Counted from the stretch's first letter, positions 43,001 through 45,588 are shown. The stretch: DNA of 64,000 nt from Symbiodinium natans (GCA_905221605.1 CAJNDS010001535.1:611368-675367); one strand, 5' to 3'. The notes: generated from the letters alone by a model not told the origin. Made by a program: numbers and translations.

Positions 43001-45588
43001 AGCATCAGCATGGCAGGTAATTGGGTCTTGAAGCTAGGGCTTCTTCTCCTCCATCCTGAATTGACGGAGTTTGCGTGCAGGTTTTGATGGCCTGACCCTC
43101 CTCAACATAACGGACGACCAATTCCGTGAGGACCTGGTCATCCTCTTCCCCAAGGCACCACGGTGCCCTTCATAGTCTGTAGTCTGTATTGTCTAGTACT
43201 ATATACCCCCCTTGGGAATTATTTTTGCTTATTGTTTATATAAAACTCAAGAGGAGATTCAAAACAGTGATGCCACAAGCACCATGAGTGCCGAACATGG
43301 CCCTGAGCAGCTCAGGATAGGCAGAGCGTGTGAAGACATGCATTCACAGGCACGGTCCTTTCTCCACCACTACATTGAGAAGCCCTGGCCTTAGCTGAAG
43401 TGGGAGTAAGGAGCCTCCTCAACCCTAAGCCCTAAAGCCCTTCAGCCCTGACAACCTTCAAACCCTAGAAACCGTTAAGTGCATACCCCTAAACCGACTT
43501 AAGCCCACTAAACTTAAGGACTTAAGGCCTAAACCTAAACCCGAGTCCTGAGGCTCTGGAACTTCAAGCGCCCATTGTCGCGGCCTCATTCGCTGCGTTG
43601 TGCCCATTGTGCCCATTGTGCCCATTGTGTCAAATTTGTGCGTACGTGCTTGCTGCCGTGCGTGCGTGCGCGCGTGCGTTCGACCTTGAAATCGGAAACC
43701 ACACCAACGTCCTGAGACCTGTTGCCACCAGGCCCTGTCCTGCTGGCGCCTACTGCAATGCGGGCACGTGCCGGGCGCCCAAGTCGTCATGTGAGAAACG
43801 GAGTCTACGAGCTTGCGTGCCTGGGTTTTTGCAGCTTTGCAAAGCAGCACATACCGACTGGAAACTGGCTTCGTTCATCTTCATTTAGATGGCAAGGCCT
43901 GGTGTGGGCTTTTCCAGCCACAAAGTGACAACCTGGGCTATCAAGAACCGCTCCGCCCGACAACACGCGGGGGTTCTGACGGATGTCTACAAATCTTACT
44001 CATATTGGGGTACGCGGAGGGTATTGCGAAAGTAATTGCTTTCTTTCAAGTGGCTTGCATTGCCTTCCCCGATTTTACTTGATGCCCCGACTTTGAGGTC
44101 TGTTGCAAGTCATGCAAGATGCCCGTGCCTGCCAGATCACACATCCTAAACCCTAAAAACTAAAATCCCTAAACCCTAAACCCTAAACCCTAAACCCTAA
44201 ACCCTAAACCCTACATTCTGTCAGCTGCCCACCTTCAAGCTGAGGCCCACGGTACCTGCTCACAGGAATTGTGGACGTGGACTTCGATCGGCCCAGCGAT
44301 GCCTTCCAAGAGGCAAGGAGGCTCGCAGAGGCCCACTACACGAAGAAGCTCCAGGAAGTCTGCCCGAAGCTCAGGATGCCTGGGTTTAGGGTTTAGGGTT
44401 TAGGGCCTAGGGTTTAGGGTTTAGGGTTTAGGGTTTAGGGTTTAGGGTTTAGGGTTTAGGGTAAGAAGCTCCAGGAAGTCTGCCCAAAGCTCAGGAGGCC
44501 GAAGCAGCTCTTAGATGCTGGATTGGGGTGGGGCTTTTGCCAGAATGCGCTTCGGCAAGACTCTGCCTCTGCTAAGTCTACAACCGTACCTGGAACATCA
44601 CCATTCCGCCGGACGTGGAGCAAGGCGGGGGATGTGATGAACCCTTGGCCCCTGAAGCCTGGAGCCTCCTTGCAGACAAGGGGCACCCTGTCAGCATCGG
44701 CCCTAAACCGTATAAACCCTGAACCGTAACCCCAAACCCCAAACCCCAAACCCCAAACCCCAAACCCCAAACCCCAAACCCCAAACCCCAAACCCCAAAC
44801 CCCAAACCCCAAACCCCAAACCCCAAACCCCAAACCCCAAACCCCAAACCCCAAACCCTGTTCTGGCGCTCTTCTGTGCCGCAGGGGCGGAGACGGGAGG
44901 CCATGCAAACCACTCGAACGACTCGACCTGGTCGCCCTTCAATCGCACAGACAGGTGCGCGTGGGCGTAGCATCTACAAGGGAGATGACGGGAGTCCTAT
45001 ACATGGGTCCCTAATATGTATATATATATATATGTATATGTATATATATATATATGTATATATATATGTATACATATACATATATATACTTGTTATTAAT
45101 AGTCGTATGATTTGTGATATCACGTTTATTAGTCTTACAACATTCAACAGTCAGGCTGAGCGGTGACCTGGCCTTGAGCCTCCAGCCTCCAGTCTTTTGC
45201 CGAGCAGGGTTTAGGGTTTTAGGGTTTTAGGGTTTTAGGGTTTTAGGGTTTTAGGGTTTTAGGGTTTTAGGGTTTTAGGGTTTTAGGGTTTTAGGGTTTT
45301 AGGGTTTTAGGGTTTTAGGGTTTTAGGGTTTTAGGGTTTAGGGTTTAGGGTTTTAGGGTTGAAGCTTCAACATGTCGGCACAGGTGGGACAAGCCATCCG
45401 ATTGCTTCGACAAGAATGAGTCGAACGAGACGGACCTGCAAGGATTCAAGGAAAGGAGAGCTACGCCGACACAGGCCATCGCATCGCGTTGGAATGGACT
45501 CATTGGCCATGCCTTCTGTGTTCTTGCTTTTGCTATGGAGGACAGAGACTTCGAGCACTTCCGCATTCTGAATGAGTGCGCCCAATAG
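4782..45588 (+). CDS. Large multi-exon region encoding IPT/TIG-repeat and CPAG-motif protein(s), overall span
   Basis: At least thirty small + strand exon-like pieces match parts of the IPT/TIG immunoglobulin-like fold: the GP..GGT..V.V.G..F core, the C.FG strand, the V.VS.NG..F strand and the F.YY..P end. They run from about 5.2 to 30.9 kb. From 31.7 kb, pieces with the CPAGxxC motif follow, then a phase-consistent exon chain ending at TAG 45586-45588. TIG repeats with cysteine-rich GCC2/GCC3-type motifs are known in large secreted or membrane proteins, so an extracellular or surface role is inferred. It may be one giant gene or two to four genes. The RCC1-like and PPR genes lie inside the span on the same strand. 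Piece-by-piece evidence is given in the separate exon entries. Confidence 0.5.
4927..4947 (+). repeat. Homopolymer G run
   Basis: A G run of about 20 bases interrupted by one C, just upstream of a possible acceptor at 4960. Confidence 0.9.
4962..5080 (+). CDS. Candidate exon, acidic segment
   Basis: After TTGCAG the frame reads [17 protein letters not shown] and continues open to about 5140. It is hydrophilic with no recognised domain, and its phase relative to neighbours is not resolved. Confidence 0.35.
5216..5273 (+). CDS. TIG exon: N-terminal strand and GGT turn
   Basis: Reads [19 protein letters not shown], a textbook IPT/TIG start. A GT donor at 5274 joins in phase 0 to the exon at 5603, giving [12 protein letters not shown] across the junction. 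Confidence 0.85.
5322..5530 (-). repeat. CCCTAAA/CCCTAAG array in TIG intron
   Basis: About 29 heptamers, beginning with CCCTAAG and CCCCAAG variants and becoming uniform CCCTAAA. It lies inside the inferred intron 5274-5602. A degenerate TTTAGGG/TTCAGGG tract also lies at 5098-5150. Confidence 0.95.
5603..5663 (+). CDS. TIG exon: VTVHGRYF to C.FG strand
   Basis: AG at 5601-5602 followed by [20 protein letters not shown], then a GT donor at 5664 in phase 1. It continues directly from the 5216-5273 exon. Confidence 0.85.
5808..5872 (+). CDS. TIG exon: VPAAYY strand
   Basis: Starts in the phase left by the 5663 donor and reads through [11 protein letters not shown] to RAWCFE, the VPA...C part of a TIG domain. 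A GC donor at 5873 (or GA at 5870) closes it. Confidence 0.65.
5960..7310 (+). repeat. Compound microsatellite block
   Basis: Successive blocks of TGTTT-like, CTCTG, TGTATGTGTC, TTTG, TGCG, GGTG, TG, GC, TCTG and TCTATG units with one non-repetitive gap (about 6180-6430). Strong strand bias: the + strand is nearly free of A in the core. The 310-codon open frame here is a translation of the repeats, so no protein is called. Confidence 0.95.
7413..7480 (-). repeat. Degenerate CCCTAAA tract
   Basis: CCCTAAA and CCCTGAA copies adjoining the family D element that follows. Confidence 0.8.
7486..7621. mobile_element. Foldback element family D, copy 2
   Basis: AATTGCTTAAGAACCCCC at the left matches GGGGTTCTTGAGCAAATAG at the right in inverted orientation, with an A-rich core. 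Confidence 0.75.
7650..7699 (+). CDS. TIG exon: V.ISINGG strand
   Basis: AG at 7648-7649, then [16 protein letters not shown], the late strand of a TIG domain. A GA donor at 7700 leaves phase 1, which fits the 8593 exon. Confidence 0.7.
7745..7835 (+). repeat. Mixed TTTAGGG and CTTGGGG tract
   Basis: Short TTTAGGG run followed by CTTGGGG heptamers, immediately before a family A element. Confidence 0.8.
7839..7940. mobile_element. Foldback element family A, copy 2
   Basis: GGCATGTTCCCCCTTATACT at the left against AGTATAAGGGGAAAGATCCC at the right, inverted, around an AGTACCCCC core. Confidence 0.75.
8446..8572 (-). repeat. CCCTAAA tract
   Basis: About 15 heptamers with single-base variants, ending shortly before the TIG exon at 8593. 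The 7941-8446 stretch holds G-rich TTTGGGG-like text and no recognised exon. Confidence 0.9.
8593..8645 (+). CDS. TIG exon: [11 protein letters not shown] core
   Basis: After CCAG at 8589-8592 the frame reads [17 protein letters not shown], the P..GP..GGT signature of TIG domains. A GA donor follows. It continues in phase from 7699. Confidence 0.8.
8731..8820. mobile_element. Foldback element family H, copy 1
   Basis: GGGTTCTTTCTCAGAATAGG opposes CCATTTTCGGAAACCC with imperfect pairing. Better-preserved copies lie at 27593 and 40641. Confidence 0.55.
8990..9172 (+). repeat. TTTAGGG array
   Basis: About 25 tandem heptamers, among the longest + oriented arrays here. Confidence 0.95.
9178..9289 (+). 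CDS. Candidate exon between two telomere-type arrays
   Basis: Open frame [20 protein letters not shown] continuing to QARQNLP, flanked by a TTTAGGG array on the left and CCCTAAA on the right. Compatible with a TIG C-strand segment, but no clear signature. Confidence 0.4.
9290..9458 (-). repeat. CCCTAAA/CCCTGAA array
   Basis: About 23 heptamers; CCCTGAA variants appear as adjacent pairs in two places. It ends four bases before the acceptor at 9462. Confidence 0.95.
9463..9600 (+). CDS. TIG exon: CCFG to VPAT strands
   Basis: AG at 9461-9462, then [17 protein letters not shown] and later [17 protein letters not shown], matching the C.FG...VPA portion of a TIG domain. The exact end is uncertain. 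Confidence 0.6.
9633..9704 (+). repeat. TTTAGGG tract
   Basis: About 10 heptamers between two TIG exons. Confidence 0.9.
9738..9820 (+). CDS. TIG exon: C.TPP.....V.IDV strand
   Basis: AG at 9736-9737, then [20 protein letters not shown], the C..P....V.V end strand of a TIG domain. A GC donor at about 9821 closes it. Confidence 0.75.
10424..10576 (+). repeat. TTTTAGGG octamer array
   Basis: About 17 octamer units with an extra T compared with the surrounding heptamers, ending in a few normal TTTAGGG units. The uniform variant suggests local amplification. The 9888-10424 stretch has no recognised exon. Confidence 0.95.
10677..10733 (+). CDS. TIG exon: [11 protein letters not shown] strand
   Basis: After TTGCAG the frame reads [18 protein letters not shown], the V.V.G.NF...C run of a TIG domain. 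The donor near 10733 is ambiguous. Confidence 0.75.
10757..10858. mobile_element. Repeated element family E, copy 1
   Basis: ATCCCTCTTGGGAAGTATTT, then AAACCCAAGAGGATATT, then a T-rich tail ending in TCTAAGGTGAGTATA. Copies at 43201 and 51703 share the same order; 23455 is a fragment. Confidence 0.7.
10930..11030 (+). repeat. TTTAGGG array
   Basis: About 14 perfect heptamers. Confidence 0.95.
11260..11570. repeat. Degenerate telomere-type tracts in both orientations around a possible exon
   Basis: CCCTAAA/CCCTAGA copies at 11260-11342 and mixed TTTAGGG/TTAGGGG at 11438-11570. Between them, 11350-11415 is G-rich open sequence ([10 protein letters not shown]) that could be a TIG C-strand exon; this is not firm. 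Confidence 0.7.
11693..11806. mobile_element. Foldback element family D, copy 3, ends at an exon acceptor
   Basis: CTACTATTTGCTTAGAACCCC against GGGGTTCTTAAGCAATTGGTAG. As in PLBD intron 2, the terminal GGTAG directly precedes a coding-like frame. Confidence 0.8.
11807..11920 (+). CDS. TIG exon candidate after family D element
   Basis: Starts right after GGTAG and reads [20 protein letters not shown] then AVPSTGF, resembling the ...L.C..P strand of a TIG domain. A TTTAGGG tract begins at 11923. Confidence 0.55.
11921..14015. other. Mostly intronic stretch with few assignable exons
   Basis: Holds a TTTAGGG tract (11923-11967), a G run with GGTGTGGT (12150-12178), a possible exon at about 12555-12600 ([15 protein letters not shown]-like), a pale family H-like foldback at about 13130-13220, a family B element (13663-13750) and a CCCTAAA tract (13886-13941). 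Other open frames lack recognisable motifs. Confidence 0.5.
13663..13750. mobile_element. Foldback element family B, copy 2
   Basis: TTTGGAGGTTCA and GAACCTCCAAGTAG inverted; inner arms CTAACCCAGTT and AATTGGGTTAG also pair. Confidence 0.8.
14016..14067 (+). CDS. TIG exon: P...P.EGP strand
   Basis: AG at 14014-14015, then [20 protein letters not shown] donor at 14068 leaves phase 1 and joins exactly to the 14580 exon, giving [15 protein letters not shown] across the junction. Confidence 0.85.
14068..14579 (+). repeat. TIG intron made of AATCAT microsatellite and four tandem ~60-bp repeats
   Basis: 14085-14280 is AAT/CAT trinucleotide-type repeat. 14355-14580 holds four tandem copies of a unit running from CTAAGCTCTTTAAACCCTTG to GGTTTCCTTATGGAGGTG. 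The last, diverged copy supplies the acceptor TTGGGAG at 14579. Confidence 0.85.
14580..14670 (+). CDS. TIG exon: GGT.V.VHG..F strand
   Basis: Reads [18 protein letters not shown] then TDGVHFAFC. It continues in phase from 14067. The donor is not resolved. Confidence 0.8.
15098..15385 (-). repeat. Long CCCTAAA array upstream of RCC1-like gene
   Basis: About 40 heptamers with very few variants, the longest CCCTAAA array in the window; it ends about 50 nt before the open frame. 14670-15097 holds open but unassigned sequence. Confidence 0.97.
15438..16715 (+). CDS. RCC1-like seven-repeat beta-propeller protein, intronless
   Basis: One continuous frame; the first ATG is at 15504 and the frame is open upstream to 15438 (GTG), so the start is uncertain. 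Residues from about 155 to the end form seven 39-residue repeats with the pattern [18 protein letters not shown] and [10 protein letters not shown], one per propeller blade. The N-terminal 150 residues include a hydrophobic stretch [14 protein letters not shown], possibly a signal anchor, then a basic linker. RCC1-type propellers bind proteins or GTPase partners; the target here is unknown. Absence of introns in a region of intron-dense genes suggests a retroposed copy (inference). Confidence 0.88.
   Translation: MVHPKHKLQDPKSGSPKLERFSMAACMVTVFCFVAFVLRSVSVREDSFMRWPGSMKSVLVLAIVSSTTRVAMQSLLSVLFGYPRLPMLCSAGLRLPRLQRAKILPIKMQKRTRSMPFSQNAGNPGNFRNRAMGTGLMDCLACSRFDLPAESGPAALAVSAGMHYTCAVRTDGQLVCFGQSPSGPCAVPADWGLILEVAAGDAHTCAIQADGHLVCFRHNHYGQCDVPADLGSVSAVSAGGFHTCAVQAGGQLVCFGDNACGQCNVPADLGPLLAVSAGGSHTCALRAGGQLVCFGDNVFGQCDVPTDLGPFSAVSAGSFHTCAVRVGGQLVCFGYGLEGQCDVPVDLGPVLAVSAGGFHTCAVRAGGQVSCFGGNRNGQCDVPADLEAALAVSAGRFHTCAIPAEGQPACFGDNKYGQCDVPDRW
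18181..18265. mobile_element. Repeated element family J, copy 1
   Basis: ATTCCCTTATGGTCCCT ... GAACCCCCGAAACCC ... TTAAGGCC, closely matched in order and spacing at 45776-45862. Confidence 0.65.
20055..20174. mobile_element. Foldback element family A, copy 3
   Basis: TTGGGATGTTTCCCCTAAG against TAAGGGGGGAACATCCCAA, with an inner AGTCCT/AGGACTG pair. Confidence 0.8.
20381..20470 (+). CDS. TIG exon: L.CVFG strand
   Basis: AG at 20379-20380, then [20 protein letters not shown] and FLVTQNEAC, the C.FG...V.....C section of a TIG domain. A family A element follows closely at 20522. Confidence 0.7.
20522..20622. mobile_element. Foldback element family A, copy 4
   Basis: TTGGGATGTTCCCCCTTATA against TATAAGGAGGAACATCCCAA; a well-preserved compact copy of 101 bp. 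Confidence 0.88.
20670..20778 (-). repeat. CCCTAAA array
   Basis: About 14 heptamers. A short TTTAGGG tract in the opposite orientation follows at 20876-20915. Confidence 0.95.
21095..21290 (-). repeat. CCCTTAAA-variant tract
   Basis: Heptamers and octamers with an extra T or C (CCCTTAAA, CCCCTAAA), a degenerate variant array. Confidence 0.85.
21312..21365 (+). CDS. TIG exon: LTLTADGQN strand
   Basis: AG at 21310-21311, then [19 protein letters not shown], resembling the V.V..DGQ strand of a TIG domain. The end is uncertain; family F repeats begin at 21401. Confidence 0.55.
21401..21546. mobile_element. Foldback element family F, two tandem copies
   Basis: GTAGGGAATGAGGGAACTAG against CCTCATTCCCTCATTCCCTA, repeated twice with a few differences (ACATGTACCC versus ACATATACCC). 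Another copy lies at 54286. Confidence 0.8.
21672..21710 (+). CDS. TIG exon: F.YYVTP strand
   Basis: CCTAAG acceptor at 21671, then [12 protein letters not shown], the F.YY..P strand closing a TIG domain. Confidence 0.7.
21735..21852. mobile_element. Foldback element, single copy (family K)
   Basis: CATAAGGGTGGTGGTCAAAA opposes TTTTGACAACCACCCATGAA, inverted around an AT-rich centre. Confidence 0.65.
21941..22060. mobile_element. Repeated element family G, copy 1
   Basis: TAGGATTAGGGGGACCCTT against AAGGGTCCCCCTAATCCTA, inverted. The centre (CCTCTTCTGGCT, TTCAGAGGGTCT) is shared with the copy at 51995. Confidence 0.8.
22104..22142 (+). CDS. TIG exon: [11 protein letters not shown] core
   Basis: AG at 22102-22103, [13 protein letters not shown], then a GC donor in phase 0 at 22143. 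Joining to 23062 gives [12 protein letters not shown], an exact TIG pattern. Confidence 0.82.
22143..23061 (+). other. TIG intron with three CCCTAAA tracts
   Basis: Inferred 919-nt GC-AG intron holding tracts at 22533-22606, 22768-22846 and 22981-23030. The sequence between them shows no recognised domain. Confidence 0.6.
23062..23150 (+). CDS. TIG exon: V.LEG.HF...L.CKFG strand
   Basis: AG at 23060-23061, then [20 protein letters not shown] and LTVPAT. This is one of the clearest TIG segments in the window. A TTTAGGG tract follows at 23163-23250. Confidence 0.88.
23455..23504. mobile_element. Repeated element family E, right-end fragment
   Basis: AGAGGATGATG... then TTTTTATTAAGGTTCTAAGG, matching the right part of the copy at 10757. 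Confidence 0.55.
23537..23602 (+). CDS. TIG exon: A.RFISS..VLC strand
   Basis: AG at 23535-23536, [20 protein letters not shown] then C, then a GC donor at 23603. It follows naturally from LTVPAT of the previous exon. Confidence 0.65.
24141..24173 (+). CDS. TIG exon: [10 protein letters not shown] strand
   Basis: GGGAG acceptor, [11 protein letters not shown], then GC donor. It matches the V.VS.NG..F strand. A near-identical motif recurs at 28065. The 23607-24140 stretch holds a G-rich run (23840-23910) and open unassigned sequence. Confidence 0.75.
24335..24390 (+). CDS. TIG exon: F.YF...P.LGPISG strand
   Basis: AG at 24333-24334, [18 protein letters not shown], then GT donor at 24391: the end of one TIG domain and the GP..G.T start of the next. 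Confidence 0.78.
24760..24810 (+). CDS. TIG exon: F.QCVSPA strand
   Basis: CCCAG acceptor at 24759, then [15 protein letters not shown], the C.SP strand of a TIG domain. The end is uncertain. Confidence 0.55.
25089..25190. mobile_element. Foldback element family B, copy 3
   Basis: TTTAAGGTTCACGTGTACC against AAGTACACCGAGCCTCCAAG, imperfect inverted ends, with an inner pair TAGGGTTATATGTACA and TGTACACCCTA. Confidence 0.7.
25230..25265 (+). CDS. TIG exon: [11 protein letters not shown] strand
   Basis: AG at 25228-25229, [12 protein letters not shown], then GT donor. Continues logically into the 25435 exon. Confidence 0.75.
25288..25382 (+). repeat. TTTAGGG tract
   Basis: About 13 heptamers or octamers between two TIG exons. 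Confidence 0.93.
25435..25473 (+). CDS. TIG exon: [13 protein letters not shown] strand
   Basis: AG at 25433-25434, [13 protein letters not shown], then GT donor at 25474. The F.YY..P strand that closes a TIG domain. Confidence 0.78.
25474..26949. other. Intronic stretch rich in telomere-type tracts and one foldback
   Basis: CCCTAAA tract 25600-25705, TTTAGGG 25806-25860, a foldback element 25871-25976 (TTTCATGGGCCCTTA / AAGGGCCCATACTCAGG), TTTAGGG 26011-26075, diverged TTTAGGG-like text to 26320, CCCTAAA 26522-26585, a family A element 26690-26791 and CCCTAAA 26853-26930. No exon recognised. Confidence 0.65.
26690..26791. mobile_element. Foldback element family A, copy 5
   Basis: TTGGGATGCTTCGCCCTTCT against GTAAGGGGGAACATCCCAA with the usual TAGGGATTGTAGTGCACCC centre. 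Confidence 0.82.
26950..26991 (+). CDS. TIG exon: G.GF...L.VRFG strand
   Basis: TTGGAG acceptor, then [13 protein letters not shown] and a GT donor at 26992: the G..F...L.V.FG strand. Confidence 0.72.
27494..27553 (+). CDS. TIG exon: [11 protein letters not shown] strand
   Basis: GCTCAG acceptor at 27493, then [18 protein letters not shown], resembling the V.V.G..L strand. The end is not resolved. Confidence 0.55.
27593..27692. mobile_element. Foldback element family H, copy 2
   Basis: GGGGTTTCCGAAAATAGGGT with AGGGGTACCCCTATTTTGGG at the far end; inner G-run/C-run pair. Confidence 0.65.
27825..27935. mobile_element. Foldback element family C, copy 2
   Basis: CCTTGGGGACGACATGAACC against GGTTCATGTCGTCCCCAAGG; nearly base-for-base the same as PLBD intron 1 at 115-226. 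Confidence 0.9.
28065..28120 (+). CDS. TIG exon: [15 protein letters not shown] strand
   Basis: CTAAG acceptor at 28064, then [15 protein letters not shown], the V.VS.NG..Y strand. The donor is uncertain (GC or GT near 28108). Confidence 0.75.
28142..28190 (+). CDS. TIG exon: [11 protein letters not shown] strand
   Basis: AACAG acceptor at 28141, then [14 protein letters not shown], the F.YY..P strand closing the domain begun at 28065. Confidence 0.65.
29396..29460 (+). CDS. TIG exon: VFGYGF...L.CSF strand
   Basis: TCCAG acceptor at 29395, then [18 protein letters not shown]. The preceding 28200-29395 holds one TTTAGGG tract (29055-29112) and open sequence without firm assignment. Confidence 0.72.
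29611..29717. mobile_element. Foldback element family D, copy 4
   Basis: CTGCTTCAGAACCCTAAAAG against TTGGGGGGTTCTTAAGCAAT. Confidence 0.75.
29844..29944. mobile_element. Foldback element family A, copy 6
   Basis: TTGGGATGTTCCCCCTTACA at the left; right end mutated (GAACATTGCGCATCCCAA). Confidence 0.78.
30020..30045 (+). CDS. TIG exon fragment: IMCEA strand
   Basis: CGCAG acceptor then IMCEAWF, resembling the C.A(P) strand. Very short; tentative. Confidence 0.35.
30068..30640. repeat. Three telomere-type tracts in alternating orientation
   Basis: TTTAGGG 30068-30124, CCCTAAA/CCCCAAA 30401-30490 ending in CCCGTAAA variants, TTTAGGG 30568-30632. The intervening sequence is unassigned. Confidence 0.88.
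30841..30896 (+). CDS. TIG exon: L.VTLNNRDW strand
   Basis: CCACCAG acceptor at 30840, then [19 protein letters not shown], the V.VTLNN.DW strand. This is the last clear TIG piece. Confidence 0.72.
30956..31053. mobile_element. Foldback element family A, copy 7
   Basis: CAGGATGGTTCCCCCGTAGA against AGAAGGGGGAACATCCCAA. Confidence 0.8.
31681..31745 (+). CDS. CPAG-motif exon: PCPAGHFC
   Basis: CCAAAG acceptor, [19 protein letters not shown]. CPAGxxC motifs occur in GCC2/GCC3-type extracellular cysteine-rich repeats. It marks a change from TIG to cysteine-rich content. Confidence 0.6.
31793..33480. other. Telomere-type tracts, microsatellite and possible CPAG exons
   Basis: CCCTAAA 31793-31868; TTTAGGG 31970-32025; family B element 32041-32150; a possible exon about 32196-32245 ([14 protein letters not shown]); a 17-bp variant repeat ACCACCCTAAACCCTAA at 32303-32375; CCCTAAA 32537-32590; TATG/TATA microsatellite 32715-32880; CCCTAAA 32976-33045; G run at about 33136-33154. 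Confidence 0.6.
32041..32150. mobile_element. Foldback element family B, copy 4
   Basis: CTTGAAGGTTCATGCATACT against AAGTACCCATCAACCTTCAAG. Confidence 0.78.
33490..33540 (+). CDS. CPAG-motif exon: RCPAGYYC
   Basis: Reads [16 protein letters not shown], then leaves a recognisable pattern. Boundaries are uncertain. Confidence 0.55.
33545..35063. other. Unassigned stretch before the PPR gene
   Basis: Open sequence on both strands without recognised domains (33600-34380), ATAC/ATAT microsatellite (34435-34570), a G run (34710-34720) and a short CCCTATAA/CCCTAAA tract (34750-34812). Confidence 0.45.
35064..36549 (+). CDS. Pentatricopeptide repeat (PPR) protein
   Basis: ATG at 35064 starts a 5' segment [20 protein letters not shown]; a family I foldback then interrupts, and the main frame resumes at about 35274 and runs to TAA 36547-36549. 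The main exon encodes about eleven 34-36-residue PPR repeats built on [26 protein letters not shown] proteins bind single-stranded RNA, usually in plastids or mitochondria, for editing, cleavage or stability. Serine or tyrosine-rich first-helix positions are nearly identical between repeats, as in other dinoflagellate PPR families. The 5' splice junction is ambiguous: donor GT at 35158 with acceptor at about 35284 (AAAG) keeps frame. Targeting was not assessable. The main frame is open from 35155 through the element. Confidence 0.92.
35159..35273. mobile_element. Foldback element family I, copy 1: intron of PPR gene
   Basis: GTAGCCCAGTGGTACCCGTTACC against GGTGACAGTGACTTTGCTAC, with inner CCTTTTTTTT / AAAAAAAGGGC arms. 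Related copies at 47737 and 58811. Confidence 0.72.
36550..39327. other. Region after PPR gene: tracts and tentative cysteine-rich exons
   Basis: CCCTAAA 36984-37030; open + sequence with CPERYMPG (37205-37240) and CGPYPG/CPAGW (37305-37360); TTTAGGG 37566-37612 and 37707-37742; a long mixed TTTAGGG/TTTGGGG tract 37870-38015; TTTAGGG/CTTTAGGG 38392-38480; a CPAG exon about 38530-38575; AT-rich microsatellites 38895-39200. A diverged family B-like foldback may sit at 38593-38690. Confidence 0.5.
38530..38575 (+). CDS. CPAG-motif exon: [11 protein letters not shown]
   Basis: [15 protein letters not shown] on + strand between a TTTAGGG tract and a weak foldback. Confidence 0.5.
39328..39404 (+). 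CDS. Exon with canonical GTGAGT donor
   Basis: ATCAAG acceptor at 39327, [20 protein letters not shown] then TSHALR, and a perfect GTGAGT donor at 39405. No family recognised. Confidence 0.6.
40641..40721. mobile_element. Foldback element family H, copy 3
   Basis: GTTTCCGGAAAAAGGGACCC against GGTACCCCTAATGTCGGAAAC. Confidence 0.72.
41193..41330 (-). repeat. CCCTATAA octamer array
   Basis: About 16 nearly perfect CCCTATAA units bordered by one or two CCCTAAA and two CCCTATACA units. Confidence 0.95.
42885..43016 (+). CDS. Exon of CPAG/unknown extracellular gene
   Basis: Frame reading [19 protein letters not shown] and ending in [10 protein letters not shown] with a GT donor at 43017. It joins in phase to 43081. 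The start is approximate. Confidence 0.55.
43081..43154 (+). CDS. Exon after a 64-nt conventional intron
   Basis: GCAG acceptor at 43080, [20 protein letters not shown] then LFPK, with GC donor at 43155. The 64-nt intron before it (43017-43080) is GT-AG and repeat-free. Confidence 0.6.
43201..43270. mobile_element. Repeated element family E, copy 2
   Basis: ATACCCCCCTTGGGAATTAT then AAAACTCAAGAGGAGATTC, same order as at 10757 and 51703. Confidence 0.65.
43732..43766 (+). CDS. CPAG-motif exon: [11 protein letters not shown]
   Basis: ACCAG acceptor at 43731, then [11 protein letters not shown], and GT near 43767. 43271-43731 holds diverged CCCTAAA text and GTGCCCATT repeats, no firm exon. Confidence 0.6.
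44140..44213 (-). repeat. CCCTAAA tract
   Basis: About 9 heptamers. Confidence 0.92.
44266..44374 (+). CDS. Exon of terminal chain, ends inside a duplicated segment
   Basis: ACAG acceptor at 44265, [20 protein letters not shown] then [14 protein letters not shown] donor at 44375 falls inside the first copy of a 38-bp repeat; the reading frame resumes at 44495 in the second copy. Confidence 0.75.
44343..44500 (+). repeat. 38-bp direct duplication flanking a telomere-type tract
   Basis: 44343-44380 and 44463-44500 begin AAGAAGCTCCAGGAAGTCTG and match at 36 of 38 positions, exactly 120 bases apart. Between them lies a TTTAGGG tract of about 80 bases. Confidence 0.97.
44495..44520 (+). CDS. Exon of terminal chain (short)
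   Basis: Resumes in phase 2 after CTCAG and reads [11 protein letters not shown] donor at 44521 joins in phase to 44577; alternatively it reads on as open frame to 44729. Confidence 0.5.
44577..44699 (+). CDS. Exon of terminal chain: [15 protein letters not shown]
   Basis: GCTAAG acceptor, [20 protein letters not shown] then [10 protein letters not shown] and HPVSI. A GC donor at 44700 leads directly into telomere-like sequence. Potential N-glycosylation sites suggest an extracellular segment. Confidence 0.65.
44720..44860 (-). repeat. CCCCAAA homogeneous array
   Basis: About 19 perfect CCCCAAA heptamers, inside the inferred intron 44700-44884. Minus-strand open frames FGVWGLG here are repeat translations. 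Confidence 0.97.
44885..44954 (+). CDS. Exon of terminal chain: [14 protein letters not shown]
   Basis: GCCGCAG acceptor, [22 protein letters not shown] donor at 44955. Phases match both neighbours. Confidence 0.65.
45015..45090 (+). repeat. ATATGT microsatellite
   Basis: Alternating ATATAT and GTATAC repeats inside the intron 44955-45383. Confidence 0.9.
45205..45360 (+). repeat. TTTTAGGG octamer array
   Basis: About 17-18 octamers with two heptamers near the right end, stopping some 24 nt before the acceptor at 45383. Confidence 0.96.
45384..45588 (+). CDS. Last exon of terminal chain
   Basis: CACAG acceptor, [20 protein letters not shown], and open to LNECAQ and TAG at 45586-45588. In phase with the previous exon. 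A further unrecognised intron inside is possible. Confidence 0.6.

Noticed and set aside
42975-43012. A CPAG-like SCPHGCL motif
   Set aside because: It is in a frame that does not join to the next exon; the neighbouring frame ([10 protein letters not shown] to FDGLTLLN) joins in phase and was preferred.
44456-44973. Minus-strand frames with FGVWGLG repeats
   Set aside because: Direct translation of the CCCCAAA array; not a real repeat protein.
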